Source: Saprospiraceae bacterium
Lineage (GTDB): Bacteria > Bacteroidota > Bacteroidia > Chitinophagales > Saprospiraceae
DNA: 45,354 nt
Assembly: GCA_020848995.1 (NCBI GenBank)
Contig: JADLHA010000049.1
Span: 1 to 45,354, forward strand
Reading direction: 5' to 3'
Shown piece by piece: positions 9,271 through 17,344 of this stretch. How positions within the stretch are numbered: position 1 is the first letter of the stretch; every line of letters starts with the position of its first letter. Below the pieces are notes generated by a model, which saw only the letters and a program-made list of their open reading frames with translations, made no database searches and was not told where the DNA came from. The translations under genes and the position numbers were made by a program.

Positions 9271-9304
9271 TTTGTACAATCGTTTCCTGTTTTTTTTATA
9301 TTTA
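9271..9304 (+). promoter_or_regulatory. Candidate Bacteroidota promoter of the sigma-factor operon
   Basis: TTTG at 9271-9274 and TATATTTA at 9297-9304 are separated by 22 bases. This is close to the known Bacteroidota -33/-7 pattern, with one mismatch in the -7 box. A start near 9308 would place a small hairpin (CTCCC-AACC-GGGAG, 9306-9319) at the 5' end of the transcript and give a leader of about 48 bases before ATG 9356. Confidence 0.3.
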
Positions 9305-9355
9305 CCCTCCCAACCGGGAGACCTTGATAGCTTTTTAGACTCTAATGAACACGAC

Positions 9356-9916
9356 ATGTACTCAGACCAGGAACTGATTGATATGATCAGGCAGGGGGGC
9401 GCAGGTAACGAGGAGGCTTGGCGATTTATGCTCAAAAACTGGCGAACTAAATTTTTTTCAAAACTCAAAACGGCAGGCGCATCGGAAGATGACTGCCTAA
9501 ATGTGTTAAATGAAATTTATGAACCGATCGTCAACCGAATTCGCAATATAGATCAGCAGGAGATCGGAAATCTTGCGGCATTTATCAGCACCAGTATGCT
9601 ATATAAATGGTATAAAACACATCAAAAACCCGTAGAATTTTTAACTCTTGACCCGGATTTAAAAGTAGTCGATCTAATAAATTCTGAAGCAGAAACACTC
9701 GATGTTGAAACGTTAAACAATTTACATCGCATATTAAATAATCTCAATAAGAATTGCGCACAGATACTCTATTTGTGGTCAGAAGGTTTTTCCATGAGTT
9801 ATATAGCTGAACGTCTTAATTACAAGGATGCTGAGGCGATGAAAAAAAAGAAATATAAATGTCTAGAACAGGCCAAAACTTTAAGCGTTAAGTTCAAAAT
9901 TCGAAATTATGACTGA
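9356..9916 (+). CDS. RNA polymerase sigma-70 family (ECF-like) sigma factor
   Basis: 186 residues from ATG 9356. An upstream TTG at 9272 in the same frame would add 28 residues of unconvincing sequence and overlaps the candidate promoter, so the ATG is preferred. Residues about 1-90 match a sigma region 2 layout (YSDQELIDMIRQGG ... helix ... FISTSMLYKWYKTHQK). Residues about 120-180 match region 4, with a helix-turn-helix around LWSEGFSMSYIAERLNYKDA followed by KKKKYKCLEQ. It would direct core polymerase to a dedicated promoter set. The stop overlaps the next gene by 8 bases, indicating translational coupling to its probable regulator. AT-rich codon use. Confidence 0.85.
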   Translation: MYSDQELIDMIRQGGAGNEEAWRFMLKNWRTKFFSKLKTAGASEDDCLNVLNEIYEPIVNRIRNIDQQEIGNLAAFISTSMLYKWYKTHQKPVEFLTLDPDLKVVDLINSEAETLDVETLNNLHRILNNLNKNCAQILYLWSEGFSMSYIAERLNYKDAEAMKKKKYKCLEQAKTLSVKFKIRNYD

Positions 9917-10892
9917 AGAATTTACCTATTCGGAAATAGTTCGTTACATCAAAGGAACAGCTGATCAAGAGCTTCGATCACGAATTGAATTAGCAATTGC
10001 AACAGATGAAAATCTTAAACTGGAAATTGCCAATTTAAAGGCATCCCTTCGGCTCGTTAGTGAATGTGTAAAGCATACGCGTAAAAAGCAATTCGAATCA
10101 TACATCAAAGAAAATTCATTCACTGCGTATAAAAACCGTTTTGTATTATTCCGGTATGCTGCAGCAATTCTATTACTAATCACTGCCAGTATCTATCTGA
10201 TACATAAAAATACCAACTTCGATAATTCTTCAATTGTTGAATCTGAGTTAAAACTGGACACCCTTAATCAAGAAAGTCGAGAAGTGGCACTACTTTTCGA
10301 TTCAGTTAATTCAATAAATGACACCCTCTTCGGAAAAATGGCGGAATTTGATTCGATTGCAGTCAGAAGTACAGCAGGATCAAAAGAATCAAATGACAAA
10401 AACCATAATTTTCAAGAAGAATCTGCAACTGATGACCTTGAGAACTACATTGCATACAATGATTTTAATTCAGATACTTACCTTGATCAGTACGAATTTG
10501 ATCATATTTCAGTGATGACGCGTGGTTCAAACGTTGATGACTGGAAATTCCGCGCAAGGACTGGAGATTCTCTGTATCAAATAAGAGCATACAAGGAAGC
10601 ATTATTGCTTTATGAAAAACTCAATGATCATCCTGAAATCTGGGAGCGCTTAGCCTTTAGCTATTCAAGACTTAACCATACTCATAATGCTTTAAAATAT
10701 TATGCAAAATATAAAAATATTCAACCAAACAAGGATGAATCTGACTGGGGAGAGTGGCTCTTGCTATTAAGAGGTTTGCCCAAAAGCAAAAAGGGGTTTG
10801 ATTTAAAAACCCATGAAATCCTTTCGAAAAAGGAACATAAATACTATTTTCAAGTTAACCAATTTACCAATAAATATTTTAAAAGAAGATGA
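9909..10892 (+). CDS. Anti-sigma-like membrane protein with C-terminal TPR-like helices
   Basis: 327 residues. The N-terminal ~75 residues are helical and charged, sized like an anti-sigma domain but without a zinc-binding HxxxCxxC motif. One transmembrane helix lies near residues 77-98 (FVLFRYAAAILLLITASIYLIH). A linker follows, then a TPR-like segment (about 215-285: AYKEALLLYEKL ... HTHNALKYYAKYKNIQPN). The gene overlaps the sigma-factor gene by 8 bases. The arrangement sigma factor / membrane TPR protein is common in Saprospiria, where a third exported or CHAT-type gene often follows (family knowledge, recalled). Here the next gene is cut short. Role as an anti-sigma factor is inferred from context and topology. 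Confidence 0.7.
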   Translation: MTEEFTYSEIVRYIKGTADQELRSRIELAIATDENLKLEIANLKASLRLVSECVKHTRKKQFESYIKENSFTAYKNRFVLFRYAAAILLLITASIYLIHKNTNFDNSSIVESELKLDTLNQESREVALLFDSVNSINDTLFGKMAEFDSIAVRSTAGSKESNDKNHNFQEESATDDLENYIAYNDFNSDTYLDQYEFDHISVMTRGSNVDDWKFRARTGDSLYQIRAYKEALLLYEKLNDHPEIWERLAFSYSRLNHTHNALKYYAKYKNIQPNKDESDWGEWLLLLRGLPKSKKGFDLKTHEILSKKEHKYYFQVNQFTNKYFKRR

Positions 10893-11006
10893 ACATCCTG
10901 GTTGATGCGTTCATAAAATTTGGGATATTGTTGAAGTGGTAATGATCAATACGCAATTGAAGGCATGAAACAAAAGCATTGGACTGTCATCTATTTATCG
11001 CTTTAA
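10889..11006 (+). pseudogene. Truncated gene starts at the right edge of the AT-rich island
   Basis: An ATG at 10889 overlaps the preceding stop as ATGA, the usual coupling in this operon, but the frame (MNILVDAFIKFGILLKW) stops at 10942. A second ATG at 10965 begins MKQKHWTVIYLSL, which looks like the first half of a signal peptide, and stops at 11004-11006, where base composition switches to GC-rich. I read this as the beginning of a third operon gene cut off at the junction. Chance short ORFs cannot be excluded. Confidence 0.4.
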
Positions 11007-11075
11007 TGTAGGCTCAGCGGACATAAAAAATGGCAGAGGGAATGGAATCGTCCCTCGAACAGCATTCCAGCCTAT

Positions 11076-11270
11076 ATGAATAAATCCCCCCCTATGCCAC
11101 CCCACACCAAAACCATCCCTTGTCTGCGCTGCCATGGCAGCGGACAAATCAAATGTCCGGGTAACAATCCGCCTATCAGGGACATCCGGGACTGCCCCAA
11201 ATGCCAGGGCACTGACCGCGTGCTTTGTACGCAGTGCGGAGGAACTGGTTATGTGGTGACCCGGGGGTAG
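11076..11270 (+). CDS. Small Cys-rich protein, DnaJ-type zinc-finger-like
   Basis: 64 residues from ATG 11076. Cys pairs occur as CLRCHGSG, KCPGN, CPKCQGTD and CTQCGGTGY, the CxxCxGxG spacing of the DnaJ central zinc domain, enough to coordinate one or two zinc ions. There is no J domain or other domain. Similar stand-alone small zinc-ribbon proteins occur in many bacteria and probably act through protein binding, but the partner is unknown. It is the first gene after the AT-rich island and converges with the end of the polysaccharide operon 49 bases away. Confidence 0.65.
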   Translation: MNKSPPMPPHTKTIPCLRCHGSGQIKCPGNNPPIRDIRDCPKCQGTDRVLCTQCGGTGYVVTRG

Positions 11271-11319
11271 TTCATCGGAGTTTTGAATCGATCGGAGTCC
11301 GCCTGGTGGGGGCAGCGTT

Positions 11320-12420
11320 TCAGCAAACCGCCTGGTGCAGCACGGCGGCAATGCGCTCAGCCGCATGCCCGTCCCAGCCTTCGGGAATCTCGCCGCCTTT
11401 GCCGCGGCCCTCGAGGATGTCGATGAAGTGGGGTTCCAGTTGCTGAGCACTCAGGCTGTCGATGAGCACATTGGTTCCCCGTTCAACGGTAACGGGCCTT
11501 TCCGTGGTCCGCCTGAAAGTCAGGCAGGGAATGCCCAGATAGGTCGTCTCCTCCTGGACACCCCCGGAATCGGTAAGCAGCATTCGCGCACTGCGCATCA
11601 TCCCGATAAACTCCAGATATCCCAAAGGATCCATACAATACAATCCTTCTATGCCGGTAAGCTGGTTCCAAAGGCTAAAGTGCATGAGCCGGTCGCGCGT
11701 GCGCGGATGTACCGGAAACACGAGTGGAATGCGCGAAGTGACCAACCGCACAATTTCAATCACCCTTTCCAGTCCCTCCCGGTCGTCGACATTCGAGGGA
11801 CGGTGCATGGTCATCAGCGCGTACGCTCCGGGATGCAGTTCCAGTGACTGCAGCAGCGGTCCTGCATCGGAAAGCGGCAGGCAATTCTGCAAGCTGTCGA
11901 TCATGCAGTTTCCCACAAAATGGATCTTATCGGCGGGGATGTTTTCGGCAATCAGGTTTTCGTTTGCGTCGCGCTCCGTGGTAAACAACCATTCGCTCAA
12001 CTGGTCGGTGAGCAGGCGGTTGATCTCCTCCGGCATTTCGCGGTCGCGGCTGCGCAAGCCAGATTCCACATGGGCGACGGGAATTCCGCATCTTACACTC
12101 GTGAGTGCGCATGCGAGGGTAGATGTTACGTCCCCTACCACTACGACGAGCCTGGGATTTTCCCTGATCAGTACCCTTTCAAATTCCAGCATGATGGATG
12201 CGGTCATTCCGGTATGTGTACCGGAACGTATCCCCAGGAAATATAGAGGCTCAGGCATGTTTAGTTGACGGAAAAACACTTCGCTCATTGCGTAATCCGC
12301 ATGTTGCCCTGTGTGCACGATCAACGAACGAACGTTTGTATATTGCTGCAGCGCCGTATGCACAGGCGCCACCTTCATAAAATTGGGCCGCGCACCCACA
12401 ACTTGCAGGATCTTCTTCAT
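11320..12420 (-). CDS. wecB: Non-hydrolysing UDP-GlcNAc 2-epimerase family (WecB/WbpI type)
   Basis: 366 residues, usual family length. Motifs include GARPNFMKVAPV near the N-terminus, VVVGDVTSTLA, HVESGLRSRDREMPEEINR, and DSGGVQEETTYLGIPCLTFR in the C-terminal nucleotide-binding lobe, all typical of the WecB fold. The ATG overlaps the stop of the upstream oxidoreductase by 4 bases. WecB makes UDP-ManNAc from UDP-GlcNAc. Because WbpA, B, E and D homologues sit in the same operon, this enzyme could instead be WbpI, which epimerises UDP-GlcNAc(3NAc)A to UDP-ManNAc(3NAc)A. The family is certain; the exact substrate is inferred. It is the last gene of the operon in this window. Confidence 0.9.
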   Translation of the reverse strand: MKKILQVVGARPNFMKVAPVHTALQQYTNVRSLIVHTGQHADYAMSEVFFRQLNMPEPLYFLGIRSGTHTGMTASIMLEFERVLIRENPRLVVVVGDVTSTLACALTSVRCGIPVAHVESGLRSRDREMPEEINRLLTDQLSEWLFTTERDANENLIAENIPADKIHFVGNCMIDSLQNCLPLSDAGPLLQSLELHPGAYALMTMHRPSNVDDREGLERVIEIVRLVTSRIPLVFPVHPRTRDRLMHFSLWNQLTGIEGLYCMDPLGYLEFIGMMRSARMLLTDSGGVQEETTYLGIPCLTFRRTTERPVTVERGTNVLIDSLSAQQLEPHFIDILEGRGKGGEIPEGWDGHAAERIAAVLHQAVC

Positions 12421-14537
12421 TTTTGAAGGTTTTGCGTTCCCACACCGCGTAGGCTTTCCGCCATCGCAAAACTCAGGGTGCTTACCTCAAACACCTGTTC
12501 CAGGTATTTTTCGCTGTAAGCTTCGCTGCCCGGATCGAGCCATTCGCGAAATTGGCGATCGTGCCCTTTGTCGAAATGACCCAAAATCTGGGGAGCGCGC
12601 GGGATGCCCCAGGTTTGCAGGCGACGGAAGTTATCGATTGCTGCAGCCTTGCCTCCAAAATAAGCGGTGATGCGTTCCTTAGGAAGAGAGGCCGGACCGT
12701 TGCAGATGTAGTGCAGTGCCGTAAGATTTCCATTGCAGTGGCGCAGCAATGCGCTGAAATTTTCAGCCGTTGACCCCCTTTTGTCTCCCATTGCACGAAT
12801 GCTGAACGACTCCACAGAAGATTCATTCAAAAAGATTGCCAGGTCGAGGAAGTGCCCACATTCGCCGATCAGCCTGCCGCCCCCCTGCTCAGGATCCTGG
12901 ATCCAGTGATCGGCCGGAATGTATCCGGCATGAACCAGATAATGCAAGTGCACGTCGCCGTGGCATCCCCCGACGTACTCCCGCAATTGCCTGGCGTAGC
13001 GGGAATGGCGACGGTTGTACCCCACCACCAGCCTCTGTCCTGGTTGCCAGGCTTCCCGGATGGCATTGAGTTCTTCCTCGTTGAGTGCCGGCGGTTTCTC
13101 TACGAACACTTGTTTGCCCGCACGCAAGGCTGCGACCACCAGCGCTGCATGCCGGTGATGGCGATTCGCAATGCATACCAGGTCGACTTCCGGGTCTTCA
13201 ATGCATTGCATCGGATCGGAAACCCAGTGTCGAAATCCGTATTTGCGCACGAGGCCGGCTCCCTCCGGCCTGCTGCTGCACAAGATGTGCAGCGATGCTC
13301 CTGCGCGGTGGAGCGCCGGCAAGGCCACCGCACTGCTGAAAGCTCCCGACCCAATATACCCTATTCGATTGGCCTTCTCGCGCAGCGGCGCAAACGGAAC
13401 GCTTATGCGGCGGAGCTCACTTCTTGGCGCTTCTTCGGTGCCCACATAGCGAATGACATTTCCCCAGCGCAGGCGCGAAGGATCTGAATAAAAGGTCTCT
13501 ACCGCCTGATCGAGGGTTGAACTCATGATGAGCAGGTCGTTTGTCGGCAATTTGCCCTCCGCCATGAGACCGAGTACGGCTTCGACGTTGCGCTGCTCTG
13601 TCCACCGCACATAGGCCATCGGATAATCGTTTCCACCTTCTTCGTACGCCGGATCATAGCGTCCGGGGCCGTAGCTACAGGAAACCTGGAAGCTCAGCTC
13701 CTTTTTGTAAAACAAGTCCCGCGAATATTGCCCGCCTTCCACGCCCACGAGCACGATCCGTCCCCGCTTGCGGCAAAGCACAGCGGCCTCATCGACGAGA
13801 CGGGCTTCCGAAGCTGCGGCGATCAGCACCGCATCTGCGCCGGTAGCGTCGAATGCGTTGCGAAACAGCTCTTCTGCTGAGAACACTCCGTTGTCGTAAC
13901 AGGGAATTCCCGTCGCTGCTGCCTTGTCGCGGGCCTCCTGCGAGGGATCGATGCCAACAACCTTACATCCGTTAGCCTGCAGCAGGCGTGCAGCCAAAAT
14001 GCCGATCAGCCCAAGCCCCATCACGACCACCCTTTCGCCCATTTCCGGCCGCAATAGCCGGATTCCCTGAAGGGCAATTGCTCCCAATTGGGCGAAAGCA
14101 GCTTCATCGTCTGAAACCGGATCCGGAATCCGGCAAATGAGATTTTTCGGTACGAGGTTGTACTCCGCATGGTAACCATTGCTCACGACGCGGTCTCCCA
14201 TGGCGAAATGCTCTACCCCGTCTCCCGTTTCAGCAATCCTGCCCACGCAGGAGTAACCCAGGGGCACTGCCTGTTCCAGTTTGCGCTTGGCCTGCTCAAG
14301 TGCGCTCAGAATTCCTTCCTGCCGGGCTTTTCGCAACACCTGCCGGAACTTATCAGGCTGCCGCATGATCTTTCCCAGGTATCCGGCTTTTCCAAATTCG
14401 AGCAACATTTTCTCCGTTCCGGGCGACACGGTAGAGCACACCGAACGGACGAGGCAATGACCACTCCGCACCACGGGAACGGGCATCTCTTCGATGGTGG
14501 TTTTTCCCTCTTTCAGGTCCTGCATCAGGATCTTCAT
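12417..14537 (-). CDS. Fused zinc-less alcohol dehydrogenase / Gfo-Idh-MocA oxidoreductase
   Basis: 706 residues, a known two-domain architecture in polysaccharide clusters. Residues 1-~365 are an MDR-type dehydrogenase: GroES-like part (VCSTVSPGTEKMLLEFG, VPLGYSCVGRI) and a Rossmann GLGLIG nucleotide-binding loop; the four-Cys structural zinc loop is absent. Residues ~385-706 are Gfo/Idh/MocA-like: RIGYIGSGAFSS dinucleotide site, VFVEKPPALNEEEL (EKP motif), and GECGHFLDLAIFL. Start and stop both overlap neighbours by 4 bases. Both halves suggest NAD(P)-linked oxidation and reduction of a sugar or sugar acid, perhaps sequentially. The substrate is not known. Its position next to the cytidylyltransferase suggests work on a nonulosonic acid or a precursor. 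Confidence 0.85.
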   Translation of the reverse strand: MKILMQDLKEGKTTIEEMPVPVVRSGHCLVRSVCSTVSPGTEKMLLEFGKAGYLGKIMRQPDKFRQVLRKARQEGILSALEQAKRKLEQAVPLGYSCVGRIAETGDGVEHFAMGDRVVSNGYHAEYNLVPKNLICRIPDPVSDDEAAFAQLGAIALQGIRLLRPEMGERVVVMGLGLIGILAARLLQANGCKVVGIDPSQEARDKAAATGIPCYDNGVFSAEELFRNAFDATGADAVLIAAASEARLVDEAAVLCRKRGRIVLVGVEGGQYSRDLFYKKELSFQVSCSYGPGRYDPAYEEGGNDYPMAYVRWTEQRNVEAVLGLMAEGKLPTNDLLIMSSTLDQAVETFYSDPSRLRWGNVIRYVGTEEAPRSELRRISVPFAPLREKANRIGYIGSGAFSSAVALPALHRAGASLHILCSSRPEGAGLVRKYGFRHWVSDPMQCIEDPEVDLVCIANRHHRHAALVVAALRAGKQVFVEKPPALNEEELNAIREAWQPGQRLVVGYNRRHSRYARQLREYVGGCHGDVHLHYLVHAGYIPADHWIQDPEQGGGRLIGECGHFLDLAIFLNESSVESFSIRAMGDKRGSTAENFSALLRHCNGNLTALHYICNGPASLPKERITAYFGGKAAAIDNFRRLQTWGIPRAPQILGHFDKGHDRQFREWLDPGSEAYSEKYLEQVFEVSTLSFAMAESLRGVGTQNLQK

Positions 14538-15220
14538 TGCTGCTGGTTTTGCATCAGGAACTCTGCAAAGCGCAGGTCCTGTCCGGTATTGATATCTAAC
14601 GAACGTTCGTTAGGCATTAAATAGGCAGCACAAGGTTCTTCCAACAGGTTTCCCCGCTGGATGGCTGCAAATGAACTGACATATACCGAACCATTGCGAA
14701 CGAAGGCCTCTTTCATTTCGTGGTGCGCTCGCCGGTTGCCCTCATCTTCAAAATAAGGTTTGAGCAAGCCCCCGACGAGTATTTTATACTTAGACGGGTG
14801 GAGGTCATGGCGCACCGCACAGACGCTGGAAGCAGAATGGGCGCCGAGCGCAAAGAGCGCATCGACCGTGGCGTCGATGTCTTCGCCTCGGGTGAACGGA
14901 CTGCTGGGCTGGATGATGGCAACGGCATCGGGTTTGAACCCGCAATGCTCCAGCGCGTGCAGCACGTAGCCTATGGCCGGTGCCTCGTCGGTAGAAAGCG
15001 ACGCAGGGCGCTCCAGGGCAAGAACTCCCGCATAGGCCTCCGCACAAGCGAGGATGTCTGGTGCATCTGAACTGAGAATGACTGCTTCCAGTCTCTCCGC
15101 AGCCAGCGCTGCATCAATGGCATAACAAACCAGGGGTTTCCCCGCCAGGGTGCGCAGGTTTTTACCCACCAGCCTCCGCGAACCCGAGCGCGCAGGTACG
15201 ATCCCCAGCACCTTAGCCAT
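14534..15220 (-). CDS. neuA: Acylneuraminate cytidylyltransferase family protein (CMP-nonulosonate synthetase)
   Basis: 228 residues. The N-terminal signature GIVPARSGSRRLVGKNLRTL matches the nucleotide-binding loop of NeuA, LegF and PseF enzymes (usual form IPARxGSKR/G..KN). IIQPSSPFTRGEDIDATVDA is the expected QPTSP-like segment, and SLDINTGQDLRFAEFL is the metal-binding IDxxxD-like C-terminal motif. The reaction is CTP plus a nonulosonic acid giving the CMP-sugar. It overlaps the upstream dehydrogenase by 8 bases and the downstream oxidoreductase by 4. The specific acid (Neu5Ac, legionaminic or another) cannot be read from sequence. KdsB was considered and set aside because the motif and neighbours fit NeuA better. 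Confidence 0.88.
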   Translation of the reverse strand: MAKVLGIVPARSGSRRLVGKNLRTLAGKPLVCYAIDAALAAERLEAVILSSDAPDILACAEAYAGVLALERPASLSTDEAPAIGYVLHALEHCGFKPDAVAIIQPSSPFTRGEDIDATVDALFALGAHSASSVCAVRHDLHPSKYKILVGGLLKPYFEDEGNRRAHHEMKEAFVRNGSVYVSSFAAIQRGNLLEEPCAAYLMPNERSLDINTGQDLRFAEFLMQNQQQ

Positions 15221-16175
15221 GTTGCAGGGCTTTAATCAGTTTGGTGGCAATGAAAACCTCTGTTCGCTGAAATGACTCTACCGTATTGCCTCCAATGTGG
15301 GGGGTGATGATCAGCCGTTCGCTGTGTTGCAGGTAGTTCAACAGCGGTGCGTCGAAGCAAACGTCCGGCTCTCCTTCGACGACGTCGAGGGCGGCGCCGC
15401 CGAGATGTCCGCTGTCGATCGCCTCGACGAGTGCTGCGCCGTCGATGAGAGCGCCCCGCGCAGTATTGATCAAAAACGCGCCCCGCCTCATCCGTGCAAA
15501 AAATGAAGCGCCGGCGAAGTGGTGGTTGGCTTTGTTGTAGTCGATGTGCAGGCTTATGATGTCTGACTGGTCAAGCAGGATGTCGAGTTCGCAAAATACG
15601 AGACCGGCCGAAAGATCTTCGCGATCCTCGTCGATGTCATTGGCCAGCACCCGCATTCCAAAGGCTCGTGCGTAGGAAGCCACCATGGATCCCAGCCTTC
15701 CGTAACCAATGATGCCGAGGGTCTTTCCCGACAATTCTGTGCCGCGGAACCGATCCCGGTTGAATTGGCCTTCGCGCACGTGGTTGGCGGCAGGAACGAT
15801 CCTACGGACCAACGCGAGCATCAGTGCGAACGTATGTTCGGCAGTAGCGGGGACCTTCGAAAGGAATTCCCGTTCGCCACGAAGGCTGATGACGGCAATT
15901 CCCATCTCGCGGCAGGCGGCCTCGTCGATGTGGTCTGTCCCCGTGACGGGCGTTGCGATGAAACGGCATCGCTGGTTAGCGGAAAGGTCTTCGCGCAGGA
16001 TGCTAAATCCCAAGCGAAAGATCATCGCATCGCAATTCCCGAAAGCCTCCTGCAGGGGCTGGTCACCGGGAGCTCTTGCTACGACGTCTGCGTGCGCCTC
16101 CAGAATCTGTATGGCTTCCGCGCAAAAGCCGTCGGGTTCCGCAATCCAGATCAGGGGTCGTTGGTTCAGTAACAT
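15213..16175 (-). CDS. D-isomer-specific 2-hydroxyacid dehydrogenase
   Basis: 320 residues. The Rossmann domain carries LSGKTLGIIGYGRLGSMVA (GxGxxG) and an acidic end of beta-2 (NDIDED), indicating NAD preference. Catalytic-region features are NTARGALIDGAALVEA (Arg), DVVEGEPDV (Glu) and ITPHIGGNTVES (His). The catalytic domain (ATPVTGTDHIDEAACREMGI) recalls PdxB-type 4-phosphoerythronate dehydrogenases, but the protein lacks the PdxB C-terminal dimerisation domain. It lies between NeuC and NeuA with short overlaps on both sides, so it most likely acts on a sugar acid in the nonulosonate branch rather than in serine or pyridoxal synthesis. That role is inference. Confidence 0.85.
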   Translation of the reverse strand: MLLNQRPLIWIAEPDGFCAEAIQILEAHADVVARAPGDQPLQEAFGNCDAMIFRLGFSILREDLSANQRCRFIATPVTGTDHIDEAACREMGIAVISLRGEREFLSKVPATAEHTFALMLALVRRIVPAANHVREGQFNRDRFRGTELSGKTLGIIGYGRLGSMVASYARAFGMRVLANDIDEDREDLSAGLVFCELDILLDQSDIISLHIDYNKANHHFAGASFFARMRRGAFLINTARGALIDGAALVEAIDSGHLGGAALDVVEGEPDVCFDAPLLNYLQHSERLIITPHIGGNTVESFQRTEVFIATKLIKALQHG

Positions 16176-17344
16176 ATTTTCTTTTCAAAGCGCAGCGGTA
16201 CTTCGCTGAGCACATCCGCAATGCGGGACCCTGCGCAGCCGTCGCCGTAAATGTGTTCGCGTTGATATGGGCCATGTGCCATCTGTCGAAGGATGGCATC
16301 GCGGATTTGCGCTTCGTCGCAATCGACATCGCGCACGTTGGTTCCCCGAGCCCGGCCCGCCTGACGATTTCCAATGTTGACGACCGGGATCCCCAGGAAA
16401 GAACATTCCCGGATGCCGGCGCTCGAATTTCCAACGAGGCATTTGCTGCGCAAAAGCAACCTCAGAAAGTCCTCGGGCTCCATGTTTTTAAAAAAATGGA
16501 TGTTTGCACGGGGTTCGCGTTCCCGGAAAGCGCGGATGCCTTTTGAGGTTCCGTCTGATCCGGCATCGACATTTGGCCAAAACCACAAACAGGGCAGCTC
16601 CAGGGTGTGCACCGCGCGAAGCGTTGTTTCCACCTGTTCCCGCGCCAACTCGTGCTGCGTGGTTACCGGATGCTGCAGGACAACGATGAAGGTATCGAGC
16701 CGGAGCGCGGGTGTGCCGACCCCACCGTATTTGCCGATGGGATCGAAGGACTTTGCGAGATCGGACTCGCCGGCTATGCGTCCGGCCAGGTCGAGGGAAG
16801 GACAGCCGGTAACGATCACTGCATCGGGGTCTTCTCCCATGCGCACAACTCGATCGCGGGCATCCTGTGAAGCAACGAGGTGAAGGTCGGCAAGTTTGGT
16901 GATGGCGTGGCGCACTTTTTCGTCGATGTTGCCGGTGACTTCGCCACCCTGGATGTGCACCAAGGGAATGTTGAGGTAACTGGCTGCGATGGCGGTGGCC
17001 ATGGTTTCAAAGCGGTCGGCGATCGTGACGACTGCGTCCGGGCGCAACTGCTCAAATACCGTGGTCAGTTCAAGGATGCCGAGTCCGGTAGTCTTGGCCT
17101 GCGCGGTCAGGTTTTCGCCTTCCAGCACGTTGAATACTTTCGCCACAATGCGAAATCCGTCTTCTTCGATAAAGCGGTAGGCATTGCCGTAGCGATCGAG
17201 CAGGGCCGATGCTGCAACGACGAGCTGGAGTTCGAGTCCTGGGTGCGCATCGATGGCTTCGAGGGCCGTCTTGATCCTCGAGTAACTCGGTCGTGCGGTG
17301 ACGACCACGCATATCTTTCTTCGATTATTCACCGTCGAGATCAT
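16166..17344 (-). CDS. neuC: Hydrolysing UDP-GlcNAc 2-epimerase
   Basis: 392 residues from ATG 17344 (MISTVNNRRKICVVVTARPS). The frame is open 57 codons further upstream, but that part lies wholly within neuB and is not family-like. Motifs include VTARPSYSRIKTALEAI, AVVTIADRFETMATAIAASY, HIQGGEVTGNIDEKVRHAIT (a hallmark of NeuC-type enzymes), and GNSSAGIRECSFLGIPVVNI. The reaction hydrolyses UDP-GlcNAc (or a UDP-diacetamido sugar) to free ManNAc-type sugar plus UDP, the first committed step of nonulosonate synthesis. It overlaps neuB by 20 bases and the dehydrogenase by 10. No legionaminate dehydratase or aminotransferase is nearby, so UDP-GlcNAc is the simpler substrate guess. Confidence 0.9.
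   Translation of the reverse strand: MISTVNNRRKICVVVTARPSYSRIKTALEAIDAHPGLELQLVVAASALLDRYGNAYRFIEEDGFRIVAKVFNVLEGENLTAQAKTTGLGILELTTVFEQLRPDAVVTIADRFETMATAIAASYLNIPLVHIQGGEVTGNIDEKVRHAITKLADLHLVASQDARDRVVRMGEDPDAVIVTGCPSLDLAGRIAGESDLAKSFDPIGKYGGVGTPALRLDTFIVVLQHPVTTQHELAREQVETTLRAVHTLELPCLWFWPNVDAGSDGTSKGIRAFREREPRANIHFFKNMEPEDFLRLLLRSKCLVGNSSAGIRECSFLGIPVVNIGNRQAGRARGTNVRDVDCDEAQIRDAILRQMAHGPYQREHIYGDGCAGSRIADVLSEVPLRFEKKICY

Noticed and set aside
420-11006. Prophage or integrative conjugative element
   Set aside because: No integrase, relaxase, conjugation, capsid or tail genes, and no att-like direct repeats at the edges.
14534-15220. CMP-KDO synthetase (KdsB)
   Set aside because: The N-terminal loop, the C-terminal DINTGQD motif and the adjacent neuB-neuC genes fit the NeuA branch better.
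15213-16175. PdxB for pyridoxal synthesis or SerA for serine synthesis
   Set aside because: It lacks the PdxB dimerisation domain and the SerA ACT domain, and sits translationally coupled inside the nonulosonate module.
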